Shown: piece after piece, positions 22,383 through 31,743 of the stretch
Position numbering within the stretch: the first letter of the stretch is position 1
Layout: each line of letters starts with the position of its first letter
Assembly (NCBI GenBank): GCA_963514095.1
Contig: OY741271.1
Location: 1,271,520-1,335,519, forward strand
Direction of reading: 5' to 3'
Length of the DNA: 64,000 nt
From: Eutrigla gurnardus
Taxonomy: Eukaryota > Chordata > Actinopteri > Perciformes > Triglidae
Translations under genes and position numbers: made by a program
The notes under the pieces: model-generated
Seen by the model: only the letters and a program-made list of their open reading frames with translations
Told to the model about the DNA's origin: nothing
The model's database searches: none

Positions 22383-23747
22383 AACGTTGGAGGTCCCCTG
22401 CAGAGTACCGACCATGCCTGCAGTGATGGTCCGTAGTTGTTGGTCTCTTGCTGGTGGTGACATCATTTGGTTTCTGCTTTGGCTGTTCCATTAACACACA
22501 AACCAGTTATTGTATCTGCCCATTATTTCATCGCATTTTGCGGTTTTGCTGCACATTTCTAGACATTCATTTCTGGAACCAGTTATCCTCGCCTGTGCCC
22601 TGTTGTACGCTACCTTTTCCTTGGTTCGCTGCTTTATGTGCTATTTAGTAGTTTCTTATTGTTGTTTCAAGATCCTTTTTACAAGCGGGCACATTCATTG
22701 CTCTTTTAGAGGTGCACTAATTACGCTTGAGGGTGGAGTATGCGCTGTTTGCCCGGTGTCTCTCAGGTTTGATCAATACGACGCAAAATGAGGAAGCACA
22801 GCGTGCGCTGTTTGTGAACTCACAATAACAAACGCAGCCTAAGCTGTGCCAGTCTTAGTAAATCTACCCCTCAATCCAAAACCCAAAAGTCAGGGCAGAG
22901 CGAACGTGAGCAGCATGACGCCATGTATTACCAACGTGATGTAATAAACGAAAAGGCCAACAAGAACGAGGTTTCGTACTAATTATCACCAAATACATTT
23001 ATTGAATAGAGGGAACTAGAAATAAGGGTCTGTCTATAATATAAAATAATCTAATATATCTTCTACAGATTAAATAAAGGCCCCAGTCTTTATTTGTTAC
23101 CAGCCACGGCAAAACCAGGAACAAGTCAACCTCTGGGCTGTTAAAATAATTTTTCCGTAAACGAATAAATTCACCCAAGGAGGAGATCGGAGACATAAGT
23201 AAAGTCGACGTCTGACTTTAATCTTGATCAAGAGGAGCAGTTACAATGCAACAACGTGTGAGGATGCTACAGAGGAAGTGCTCAAATCACTGTTGTGACT
23301 AGAGTCTTTTAAAGGCACAGGAGATAATACGTCATTGACAGTTAATCTTCATGCAGAACTAGACATCATGACTACCAGGCCTCTGATAACATTTAGGTCA
23401 GCAATGGGGATACTAAAGTAATAAACAGATCAACACATAAAGCTGTAACCTGAACAAAGAAAACTTTAAGATATGAGGTTATACAAAATTCTTATAACAG
23501 GGGCAATTTAAGTTATTCACAGATTCTGAAAGTGTCGTTTCTAAGCTTTCCAATGATGTCTAACATAACATGATAATATTTGACGAAGTTGTGGCCATTT
23601 GAATGTATGCTTCTCTTAAAACCGTTCACTGAGAAAACTGGCCTGAAAGATTTGCAAATCTCACCTCACCTCACCTGGCCAGAAAGGAAACATAATGGTG
23701 CTCATTTGCATCTCATTCAGATAAGCCCTCCCCCCTACAGATGTCAC
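22383..23747. other. Unassigned sequence
   Basis: No repeats, terminal inverted repeats or coding motifs recognised. Confidence 0.4.
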
Positions 23748-23750
23748 TTA

Positions 23751-24414
23751 AGGCCCCCACACACCGCCCAGACGTCCAACTGCCTTATCCGACCACTCTC
23801 CGCCCACTCTGTTGCCTCTCGTCTGACCCGTTCGGCAGAAAAGTTGCGTTGTACACACCGCTTCGACGTGCTTCCGACACCACAGCAGCGTGTACGTTCT
23901 GCGCTTGCGCGAGATGCAATAAGCCTCCTTAACAGCGGGTGGCGCTAGTCTCGTGCCAGTACTCCAAAACAGGAAACAGGAAATGACGGAACGGAGTGCA
24001 GATAAAAACAATGCACAATCAGCTGCTCTTCCGTCTCTTCGCTCCACGTAGCCATTGCTTCGATAAATGTGCAGAAATAACCAAAAGTGCGATGCAACGA
24101 CGAAGTAAAATCTGTACTCTGCGCCATCTCTGTTTATGTGGTTTGTTGTTTACCATCGTCACTTCCGCCCCGCCCACACACCGCCATTGGATACTCTGAT
24201 TCGCTAGCACACCGCCAATCAGAGTATCCAATGGCTCAGACGTCCAACAGCCCACCTCCTCAGACTTCGTATGCTCAGTCTGATCAGACAACGTCCGCGC
24301 GGCTCCGAAAGCTTCCGACGCAGCTGTACACACCAAACATATGTGTTCCCGACCTCGTCCGAGCCTCTCCAAACGCTTCAGACGTCCAACGGTTGGGCCG
24401 GTGTGTTCCTGCTT
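23751..24414. mobile_element. Harbinger-like MITE, copy 1 (TTA target duplication)
   Basis: The element starts AGGCCCCCACACACCG and ends CGGTGTGTTCCTGCTT, an imperfect inverted terminus, with TTA at 23748-23750 and 24415-24417. The outer 260 bp on each side match copy 2 (60814-61511), while the core (24014-24147) does not. A perfect 16-bp hairpin ATTGGATACTCTGATT / AATCAGAGTATCCAAT lies near 24184-24232. The 3-bp TTA duplication fits PIF/Harbinger. Confidence 0.8.
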
Positions 24415-24497
24415 TTAGTGATATCTGGTATCTGTTAGCCTGCAGGGCAGAAAGTATTGTAGTGGTTTGAACAATGGTTATCAAAAGCAGTCAAGCA

Positions 24498-25010
24498 TCA
24501 TGTAGGTAATGTTGATGTAGTGTTATTTTCGTTAAGCACTTTACTGGACTGACCAGAATTAGAAGGTACTTTATTGAAATGCTTAAAGTGTACAATGTAA
24601 ACATTGGAGGAAAATCCTACAGTACAGTCAGTACTAGAATTAAGTGAATTTAGTCCAGGCCCATTCTCCTCAAAGTGTTTGATCATGTCAGTCAGGGTGT
24701 CTTTGCCAATTCTGAAAAGGAAAACAAAGAAGTATCACATCATGTGTCATGCTAACAGGCTGTTAAATAATATGCCTGCATTACAAGCCAAAAACCTCCC
24801 ATTACAGCTTAGTTTCAATGTGCATATCATTTTAAAACGACAGTACTGAGCTAGCTTAGCTAGCTAAGCAAAGTAGATAACTTGGATGTTAACTGAAACT
24901 CACCCCATAAGAAACTGAAAAGTATTCCTGCAGACTTCGTTGGCTCTGATGAAATAAGAGGTCCGGGCGTACTTTCTTTTCGTCTGCGGCTTTTTGGTGG
25001 ATGCAGTCAT
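24498..25010 (-). CDS. Two-exon small gene, predicted 106 aa, unknown function
   Basis: Exon 1 is 25010-24904, starting ATG and ending at a consensus GTGAGT donor. Exon 2 is 24711-24498, after a CCTTTTCAG acceptor, ending in a stop. The two exons total 321 nt and join in phase (Gly codon split 2+1). The protein begins MTASTKKPQTKRK (basic), then ANEVCRNTFQFLMGIGKDTLT and a MIKHFEENG helix. I associate the 'VC..TF.FL.GI.K..L' block with N-terminal regions of fish TE-derived proteins, from memory only. Upstream (25020-25290, minus) is further open but frameshifted sequence, so the start may be an internal Met of a larger broken gene. No signal peptide or membrane segment is seen. Confidence 0.45.
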
Positions 25011-26129
25011 CTCCGACGTAACTACTCTATGTCCGTTTGCTCTCTTTCAGCAGCTAAAGAATCCATCCGTATGCTGTACATAAGCTCTTGAGAAAGTTTG
25101 TCGCTACATGAATGTCTTCCAATGAGAGAGTTCTCCTTTCTTCTTCAGTAGCAGTTGCAGTCAAAGTTACGGATTTCCTCCATTTTGCTGTCTTTATTCC
25201 GTTGAAATGTAACTGGAGATATAGCGTCTGATATCTTCCGCTCCAGCTCCTCCGCTACTAGGGACACGAGCGCTGTATAATTAGCCATGTGTTTCGCTTC
25301 TAACATGCAGCTGATTGGCCAAAAAAATAACAACAGCGCATGAATGGCCAATGGTAATCAGTATGGAAATGAACTGCATCGCCATACACACCCCACAAAG
25401 ACACAGGCAAAGGCAGATTTTTTCCGAAAATACAAATACAAAAAGTATACTTTTAAGGCAACCAATACTGTTATCTGAAACATGGAGTGGCTTCTTCATG
25501 ATCTCAACTTGCATATTCTGCAAAAAAACAACAACCGAAAATCACTAATTTTGAAAAAAAAAGCTTATTTCGTCGTTTACGCAAATTTGTTCCACCCGAC
25601 TTGTTGCTGGTTTTGCCGTGGCAGGTCACATTTGAGGAAATACAGTGATTGAAAAGAGACTTAAAAGGCCTGTCCATAGGATCTAGTGCAATCTAGCTGT
25701 AGGGTTGCAAATTGCAAGCAGCTGTGCATTGAAAGGCATTAACCCATTAAACCTGTGATCATCTGTCAGTCAGTCTGCTCTGATGCTGATGGAGTTAAGT
25801 GTTGTTGCCTTGAAGAAGTGGCGGCTCATTGGTTTCTCAGCAGCCTTCCAGGTGTGTAGACGGGCTTCACTGCCCTCGTGCTGGATCTGGATCTGGAGCT
25901 GCTACTACTGTGGGGCTCACAAGGGGACCGCCACCACAAACAGATGATTCCTTAAAGGGCGTTTACACCAAATGCGAAGCCAATTTTGCACGAAAGACAT
26001 GAATGACGCAATTTTAATTGTAAAGTTGACCTTGAATTATGAAGCCAACTTTGTTAGCAGCTTCACACCAGAATCCTGATGGATCCAGAGGAATCATGAA
26101 TGAGCTCTGTCGTCAGGTCAGAGTCATCA
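25011..26129. other. Upstream sequence of the small gene, and unassigned DNA
   Basis: On the minus strand, 25286-25145 (Met-Ala-Asn-Tyr-Thr start) and an alternative frame 25180-25055 contain acidic, helix-like peptides that could belong to the neighbouring gene, separated by frame changes. An inverted copy of the 11212-11268 repeat lies at 26025-26100. Confidence 0.4.
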
Positions 26130-26328
26130 ATTAACCTATCCCCATCCTGCATGTCTTTGGACTGTGGGAGGAAGCCGGAGAACCCGGAGAGAACCCACGC
26201 TTACACGGGGAGAACATGCAAACTCCACACTGAAGGAACGTGAATCCGAACCCGACCCGGGAATCGAACCCGGGACCCTCTCGCTGTTAGGTGACAGTGC
26301 TACCCACTACACCACCATGCAGCCCTAA
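26130..26328 (-). mobile_element. tRNA-derived SINE (V-SINE-like)
   Basis: On the minus strand the head starts GGGCTGCATGGTGGTGTAGT with an A-box-like TGGTGTAGTGGGTA (26301-26314) and a B box GGTTCGATTC (26261-26270), the RNA polymerase III promoter of a tRNA. It is followed by the conserved fish core (GTTTGCATGTTCTCCCCGTG ... CTTCCTCCCACAGTCC). A clear terminal duplication is not seen. Confidence 0.8.
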
Positions 26329-26886
26329 TTAAAAACATAAATACATTAAATACATACATGATTCCTAATATAAGAGTATATTTAATATCCATGCATATGA
26401 AATACACAGACTGTATATAGTATGTTATTTTGTATGCTATGTATGTAAGAATATGATAATATTATGAATGAGAAAGCAAGCAACATACATGTAAACGTAG
26501 CCAGTTAAACCATATTTATAAGAAAACACTTCTCTCAGTTCAGTGCGTCCACTACAGACGAGGACACAACACACACACAGGCTCAGGTGTAGAAGTGTGT
26601 TATAAATGCAGCTGCAGATGACTTTGAAAGTGTGTGTTTCCATAATTGGCTGATAATTGTTTCGGCGTCTCGTGGGAAGGAACGCGGCATCGCTGAGCGT
26701 TATCACATCCTCCCATCCATCACTGTCACAGTAGAACAGCAGTTTGGGAGCCTCTTGCTTGCTCCATGTCTTTTATTTGCAACACTAAACAGGATATTGT
26801 TATTTTTAAAAAGTTTTTATTATGATATGACTTACAGCCCCTCTCAATGCCTAACCTCACAAACAATTACTTCAACTACTGACAGA
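26329..26886. other. Unassigned sequence
   Basis: AT-rich DNA with no recognised element. Confidence 0.4.
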
Positions 26887-27230
26887 TTAAAGGGATAGTT
26901 TGGAATTTTGGACATAAGACCTATTTTCCAAGTGAGCCGGTGTGTTGGAGACGTCTGGAGACGTTTTCAAGAAATTTCATTCAGTTCATCTAGTTGCCGA
27001 GTTCGCTTATGCTATGGCTAGTGCAAGTCAATGGTTCTTAGCTAGACAGGCATTAAAAACAGTTTTGCCCACTCCACAGTGCATCCGAGGCAAATCAATT
27101 AAATCACTAGACTGTCGATGTACATATCTGTGTTGATAGAATAATATTTGAAACAAAACTAACCTCGCATCGCATGAATCATCCATTTTTTGAGGAACTA
27201 GTTTCTCAGCAGCAGCGGAACTTTACTTTG

Positions 27231-27840
27231 CTCCGTCGGACTCAAAACTCTTAAGATGTGCTGCCCGAAATACTGCCCGTAAATAGGCAATTGAACCGGG
27301 CCAAACTGTCGGCACTTATACCCCCAAGGCTGTCTGAAAAGCCCTCGGAGCTCACTCAAACACCGGGCAGCCCACGGCCACGCAAAGCCACAATTACGCA
27401 CCGCGAACCCGGACCACTGCTCCGTCCGGAGAACCGTAAACCCTCGGACGCATTGCGGTGATTCCCTCCGGTAAATAGACACATGAACACCGACGAATAG
27501 TCGGGCCTCGTGCCCTCAGAGCTGGGTGAAAAGCCCTTGGACCGCAGACCAACACCGGGCAGTGGGCGGCTCCGCGAATCGACACATGCGGACTCTCCGT
27601 CGGACTCAAAACTCTTAAGACGCGCCGCCCGAAATACTGCCCGTAAATAGGCAATCGAACCGGGACGAATTGTCGGGACTCATGCCGTCAGACCTGGGTG
27701 AAAAGCGCTTGGACCTCACGCAAACACCAGGCAGCCCACGTCCACGCAAACCCACAATTATGCACCGCGAACCTTGACCTCTGCTGAGTCCGGAGAACCG
27801 TAAACCCTCGGACGCGTTGCGGGGGATTCCCTCCTGGCAC
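27231..27840. repeat. Internal 364-bp period duplication in the TTAA element
   Basis: CTCCGTCGGACTCAAAACTC through ACTGCCCGTAAATAGGCAAT at 27231 recurs at 27595. The segments then run in parallel to TCCGGAGAACCGTAAACCCT and GATTCCCTCC. A shorter third copy lies at about 27470-27590. Confidence 0.8.
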
Positions 27841-27870
27841 CACCAGTCTCCGTTTGTTCTGTCCCGGTTC

Positions 27871-28050
27871 TCAGCTCCAGCGGGGGCTATCTCGGTCTCC
27901 ACAGACGCTCGCGTTCTGCCCTTTGAGCATCCCTATGCGCAATTCTTCCTCTGTATATTCAGACTCGTACAGGTACGGTTGGGTTTGGGTGGAAAAAAAC
28001 TCCTCATCAGAGTCTTCAAAAGTTTCAGTATATTCTCTAAAAGTGGCCAT
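27871..28050 (-). pseudogene. P2X7-like zinc-domain protein, first exon relic
   Basis: A 59-codon ORF starts at an ATG at 28050: MATFREYTETFEDSDEEFF, then a Pro-Tyr-Leu-Tyr-Glu-Ser-Glu-Tyr-Thr-Glu-Glu-Glu-Leu segment. The 'Y.(F/Y)EPEY(T/S).EEL' pattern is typical of fish proteins that end in the P2X7 receptor C-terminal-type zinc domain. In a shifted frame downstream (about 27845) an Asn-Gly-Asp-Trp-Trp-Cys string fits the start of that zinc domain. The frame shift and truncation make it nonfunctional. The attribution is by motif memory. Confidence 0.45.
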
Positions 28051-28502
28051 TTCTGTGAGATTGAAGAAACCAGCACTGCAGGCTACTCTGCGTCTGTAGC
28101 AATGACAGCAGGTAAACAAACTATTATAACTTATAAGTGCTAGGTGATATCACTCCGCCGCTGCCATAGCCTACTAGGAAGTATGACACGCTGCTGCTGC
28201 TGCTGAGACATAAATCCTTAAAAATGCAAGGTTGGTTTTATTTCAAACATTCTATCAACACATATGTACATCGATAGTCTGCCGTTACAATGGATTTGCC
28301 TCGGGTGCACTGTGGAGTGGGCAAGACTGTTCTTAATGCCATGCTAGCTAAGAACGATTGACTTGCGCTAGCCATAGCATAAGTGAGCTCGGCAACTAGA
28401 AGAACTGAATGAAATTTCTTGAAAACGTCTCCAGACGTCTCGAACACACCGGCTCACTTGGAAAATAGGTCTTATGTCCAAAATTCTGAACTATCCCTTT
28501 AA

Positions 28503-29091
28503 ATGAAGCCCGATCCTGCTTCCCTTTTTTAACCACATAATAAACTAAACCGCTCTTTCCACCTTTTTCTAGATTCCATGAAGAACAACAACACTAGTGA
28601 ATTAATTCAACCAGGCCTGCGTTATCCAAAATGACTTGAACTTGGCTTTAGAGTCTAGTCAGCTGTGAGGCTGCACTTGGACTCACCGAGTGTGCTTATT
28701 TGCATTACTCACTGGAGGAGGCAGGGCTTACCTCCAGAGAGGAGGTGGAGCTTCCCTCCACGTAGACTTCAAACAGGTTTCCTCCGCCAGACCAAACCAA
28801 ACCCCGTCCTGTCTGGGTTCATGATATCATCATAACATCATCCAAAGGTGCTCGGTGGATTTCACTAGCAAGACCCACGTGGGCTGGTTCACCACAGCTG
28901 GAAGAACCCAGAATAAAGTGTTTAGCTGTGATTTAATATCAAAAACCACATGAAAAGGATGCTGAAATAACTCCATAATGATGGTGATCAGTAAAAAGTG
29001 TGAAGTCATGCTTTGTTAGGTCTGTCTGCAAGACCACAAGCTAACTTATTTTAAAATGCTTGTTTTCTGAATGGATTCTGGTTGATGGGTG
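28503..29091. other. Unassigned flank between the TTAA element and the gypsy element
   Basis: No coding motif or repeat recognised. Confidence 0.4.
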
Positions 29092-29095
29092 CTAG

Positions 29096-29980
29096 TGTAA
29101 CAGATAGGAAAAGGAGACAACATATTTTGGTATTTTTTATTTTATTTTATTATTATTAATTTCACCAAAATCCATCACATGATGCACTTTAGTTTCTTTT
29201 TACTTTAAATGTGGATTATCAGTAATATAATTCAAGTTTTTGTCTATTTATTTTTGTATTTCTTTTATTTTTACAAATCTGAGCTTTTATTTTGAAAGTT
29301 TGTGGATATGACGGCGCGTAGCTTCCTTTCTCCTTAGTTTGCACTGTCCCTCACTGGAAGAGGTATGTCGTTTTGTTCTGGGATCAACAAATCATATTTC
29401 TCGAGTTTAAATGCAAAATTAACGGAAGAATGTTGGTGTACAAATGTTTCGAGATATGTTTATGGAGGACTTTGTGTGTTGGCGTGTTTTAAGAGCCATT
29501 TTGAGCGAGAGAACGAGAGTTTGTTTTGCCGCGACTTTTCCCTGTATATGTGTGCGTGAGTGAGCGAGTGCATGTGTGTGTGGGTCCTCCACGTCGTAGC
29601 CTACATGCTCAATGTATTTTATTTTTTGTGCATGTTAGGAGTTATGTGGAGAGGAGATGACCAGTGCACTCACATTGTGTCTCATGTCACCGTTATGCAG
29701 GTATGTGTGTGCTCGGCCGCCATGTTAGAAATGTTTACCTGTTAACTTTATTGTGTGGAGAAATGTGGTAGCATGGTTTTTGAGTTTGCACTGTCCCTCA
29801 CTGGAAGAGGAGTTATGTGGAGAGGAGATGACCAGTGCACTCACATTGTGTCTCATGTCACCGTTATGCAGGAATAAAGTGAATGTGAGAACCAGCCCCG
29901 TGTCCGCTGTCATTGAGTGAACGCAGAGTACTATACACGAACAGCGTAGTCGGGACCCTGCAGAATCGTTCCGGCTACAT
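29096..29980 (+). repeat. 5' LTR (885 bp, with 171-bp extra segment)
   Basis: It carries TG...CA-type ends, a GTATGT donor-like site at 29363, an acceptor-like TTAG at 29635-29638, and an AATAAA polyadenylation signal at 29873-29878. It contains an extra 171 bp (29701-29871) not in the 3' LTR. Confidence 0.95.
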
Positions 29981-29981
29981 T

Positions 29982-29999
29982 GGTGCCGTGACCCGGATG
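29982..29999 (+). promoter_or_regulatory. Primer binding site, tRNA-His type
   Basis: TGGTGCCGTGACCCGGAT lies one base after the LTR and pairs with the 3' end of tRNA-His with a single mismatch (usual TGGTGCCGTGACTCGGAT). Confidence 0.85.
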
Positions 30000-30226
30000 T
30001 TCTCCAAGGATCATCGCCAGAGTGATCACCGGTGGTTGTCAACAAGTAAAGGGACATTCCAGGGGTTTTGACACTTAAAAAAAAAATACTGAGGGTTAAT
30101 GATATTTTGATCTCCATAACTTCACTTTGTGAATTTTTTTTGTTTGTTTGTGTACAAGCTAAGTATCACTTACCTGTCATTGATATCAGCGAATGGTTGA
30201 ATGAAAGTTAAACTAATTTGGCTAAC

Positions 30227-31711
30227 ATGGCTGATGGTGGGAATATAAAAAAGGTACTTAGCTTTGATGAGGCTGCTGTTGCAATGAGTTTTGGGAGGGG
30301 CATGTTTTTGGGAGATTCAACTCCAGCTACGGGTAAAGTAGGTCACCCAGCTTTATCTTCCACTCGATGGTATCTTGATAGCATTACTCCAAAACATGTG
30401 CCCAACCCAGCCACTAGTTCTTCAGGCATAGGGAGAGGAGCTAGTGCAGTACGCCCCCATACATCATCCTCCACTCATATGCACACTAGTACATTTTCCC
30501 CCATGCAACACAGGTCTGATGAAGGCATTAGTTCTCCAGACATTGGAAACCTCATCACTCAGTTAGCTCACGAAATTGGTGAGAGCATTGCAAACCAGTT
30601 ACAAAAGACTACAGACAGTCACAATGATAAAAGTATTCCCACACCTAGTGCAAACATAGGAGAGGGTCATTCTGAGTTGAATATGACAGGGGTGAAGTTT
30701 GTGATGCAGGCAGATGTTAAAGAGCCTCCACACTTCAGAGGTGATGGAACCGACAAACACACAGTACATGAATGGGAAGAAGTAATGGATGTTTACCTGA
30801 AGAAAAGGGGTATTCCGCCCCAGGAACATTCCCAGGAATTAATGTCAAGACTGATGGGAAAAGCTAGGGACATCGTCAAGGTCACTCTGCGCAGCATCCC
30901 ATCCTTAAAGCCTGCTGAGGACCCCAAGCTTGTTTTTGACATTCTTAAACAACATTTCAGTGAGGTAACATATTCTTCAATGCCCTTAGCCGATTTTTAC
31001 AACACCTTACCTCTGGCTGGAGAGAATCCAATGGACTATTGGATCCGCCTGAATAAAGCAGTGGATGTGGCTGATGAGTGTTTGAAGAGACAAGGAAGGT
31101 ACATTGAGACCCCTGCTCATGAAGTTACAATGATGTTTGTAAAACATTGTCCTGACCCTGCACTCTCCAGTGTCCTGAAATGTAGAACAGCAGAGAAGTG
31201 GACATCGCATGAGGTACAGGAGCACCTCATCGAACATCAGAGAGAGGCCAAGACAAAAAATCAGGGTAAAACATGCCGACCACCACAACACCGGCAGGTT
31301 GGTGCTCATGTTCAGATTTCGACGCTGGAAGATGTAGCTACTGATAATGTGGGGGAGCTCACCTGTGAACAGAATGTGACGGGGCCATCATCCACTCCTC
31401 CGGTTGAGAATGCTTGCATCCACTCACTCATCAGCCTGCTAGATCGTGTTTTGGAGCAGAAAGCTCAGGCAGTAGTAGGTGCAGGACCGAGCAGAGAGCA
31501 AGCAAACTTTTTCCAAAGGAGGTGTAAAGTCTGCCAGGCCACTGACCACTCCACCACGATGCACTGCAGGCAGGAGAACCTGTGCATGAGCTGTTTCCGT
31601 CCAGGTCACTGGAGGAGAGACTGTCGACAGAATAGGTCGAGACATAATGCCCCACCCCATCCCATCCAGTCTCAGTCTAGAGGAGAACAAGGTGCCGCAC
31701 CTTTAAACTAG
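30227..31711 (+). CDS. gag: Gypsy gag polyprotein
   Basis: A 494-aa structural protein that packages element RNA into virus-like particles in the cytoplasm. I use the ATG at 30227 rather than an upstream in-frame TTG. The N-terminal third is Ser/Thr-rich and disordered; a helical capsid-like region (about residues 170-345, with HTVHEWEEVMDVYLKKRG and YWIRLNKAVD) follows. The C-terminus holds two zinc knuckles, a variant C-x2-C-x4-H-x5-C and a canonical CMSCFRPGHWRRDC (C-x2-C-x4-H-x4-C), then a basic tail. The frame ends TAG at 31709, directly after a TTTAAAC slippery site that leads into pol. Confidence 0.93.
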   Translation: MADGGNIKKVLSFDEAAVAMSFGRGMFLGDSTPATGKVGHPALSSTRWYLDSITPKHVPNPATSSSGIGRGASAVRPHTSSSTHMHTSTFSPMQHRSDEGISSPDIGNLITQLAHEIGESIANQLQKTTDSHNDKSIPTPSANIGEGHSELNMTGVKFVMQADVKEPPHFRGDGTDKHTVHEWEEVMDVYLKKRGIPPQEHSQELMSRLMGKARDIVKVTLRSIPSLKPAEDPKLVFDILKQHFSEVTYSSMPLADFYNTLPLAGENPMDYWIRLNKAVDVADECLKRQGRYIETPAHEVTMMFVKHCPDPALSSVLKCRTAEKWTSHEVQEHLIEHQREAKTKNQGKTCRPPQHRQVGAHVQISTLEDVATDNVGELTCEQNVTGPSSTPPVENACIHSLISLLDRVLEQKAQAVVGAGPSREQANFFQRRCKVCQATDHSTTMHCRQENLCMSCFRPGHWRRDCRQNRSRHNAPPHPIQSQSRGEQGAAPLN

Positions 31712-31743
31712 ATGGCTCACATTTCGGGAGGGGGCGTGTGGGC
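31702..31743 (+). promoter_or_regulatory. -1 ribosomal frameshift signal (gag to pol)
   Basis: TTTAAAC (31702-31708) is read in the gag frame as T TTA AAC, a canonical slippery heptamer, followed at once by the gag stop TAG. After a 6-nt spacer, GCTCACA (31715-31721) can pair with TGTGGGC (31737-31743), a 7-bp stem with one G-U pair and a 15-nt loop. The pol frame is -1 relative to gag and opens at 31681. All three parts fit known retroelement signals; activity is inferred. Confidence 0.88.

Larger units (their letters stand above)
26891..28498. mobile_element. Kolobok-like TTAA element with about 280-bp inverted repeats
   Basis: TTAA lies on both sides (26887-26890, 28499-28502). The ends start AGGGATAGTTTGGAATTTTG and, inverted, AGGGATAGTTCAGAATTTTG, and the inverted repeats continue for about 280 bp (to about 27170 and from about 28222). 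Inside is a GC-rich tandem duplication with a 364-bp period (27231 and 27595) and a minus-strand short ORF with P2X7-like N-terminal features. No transposase core is seen. TTAA targets with AGGG ends suggest Kolobok; piggyBac is the alternative. Confidence 0.85.

Noticed and set aside
22002..22436. 144-codon frame with a repeated Cys-Leu-Arg-Ser-Pro pattern
   Set aside because: It is produced by a 15-bp minisatellite. The upstream part has no conserved sequence and no splice or promoter support.
26255..26320. tRNA gene on the minus strand
   Set aside because: The A and B boxes belong to a SINE head; the cloverleaf is not maintained and the SINE body follows.
31738..31740. GTG at 31738 as the pol start
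   Set aside because: The frame is open upstream to 31681 and overlaps gag with a slippery site, so pol is better explained as a frameshift product without its own start.
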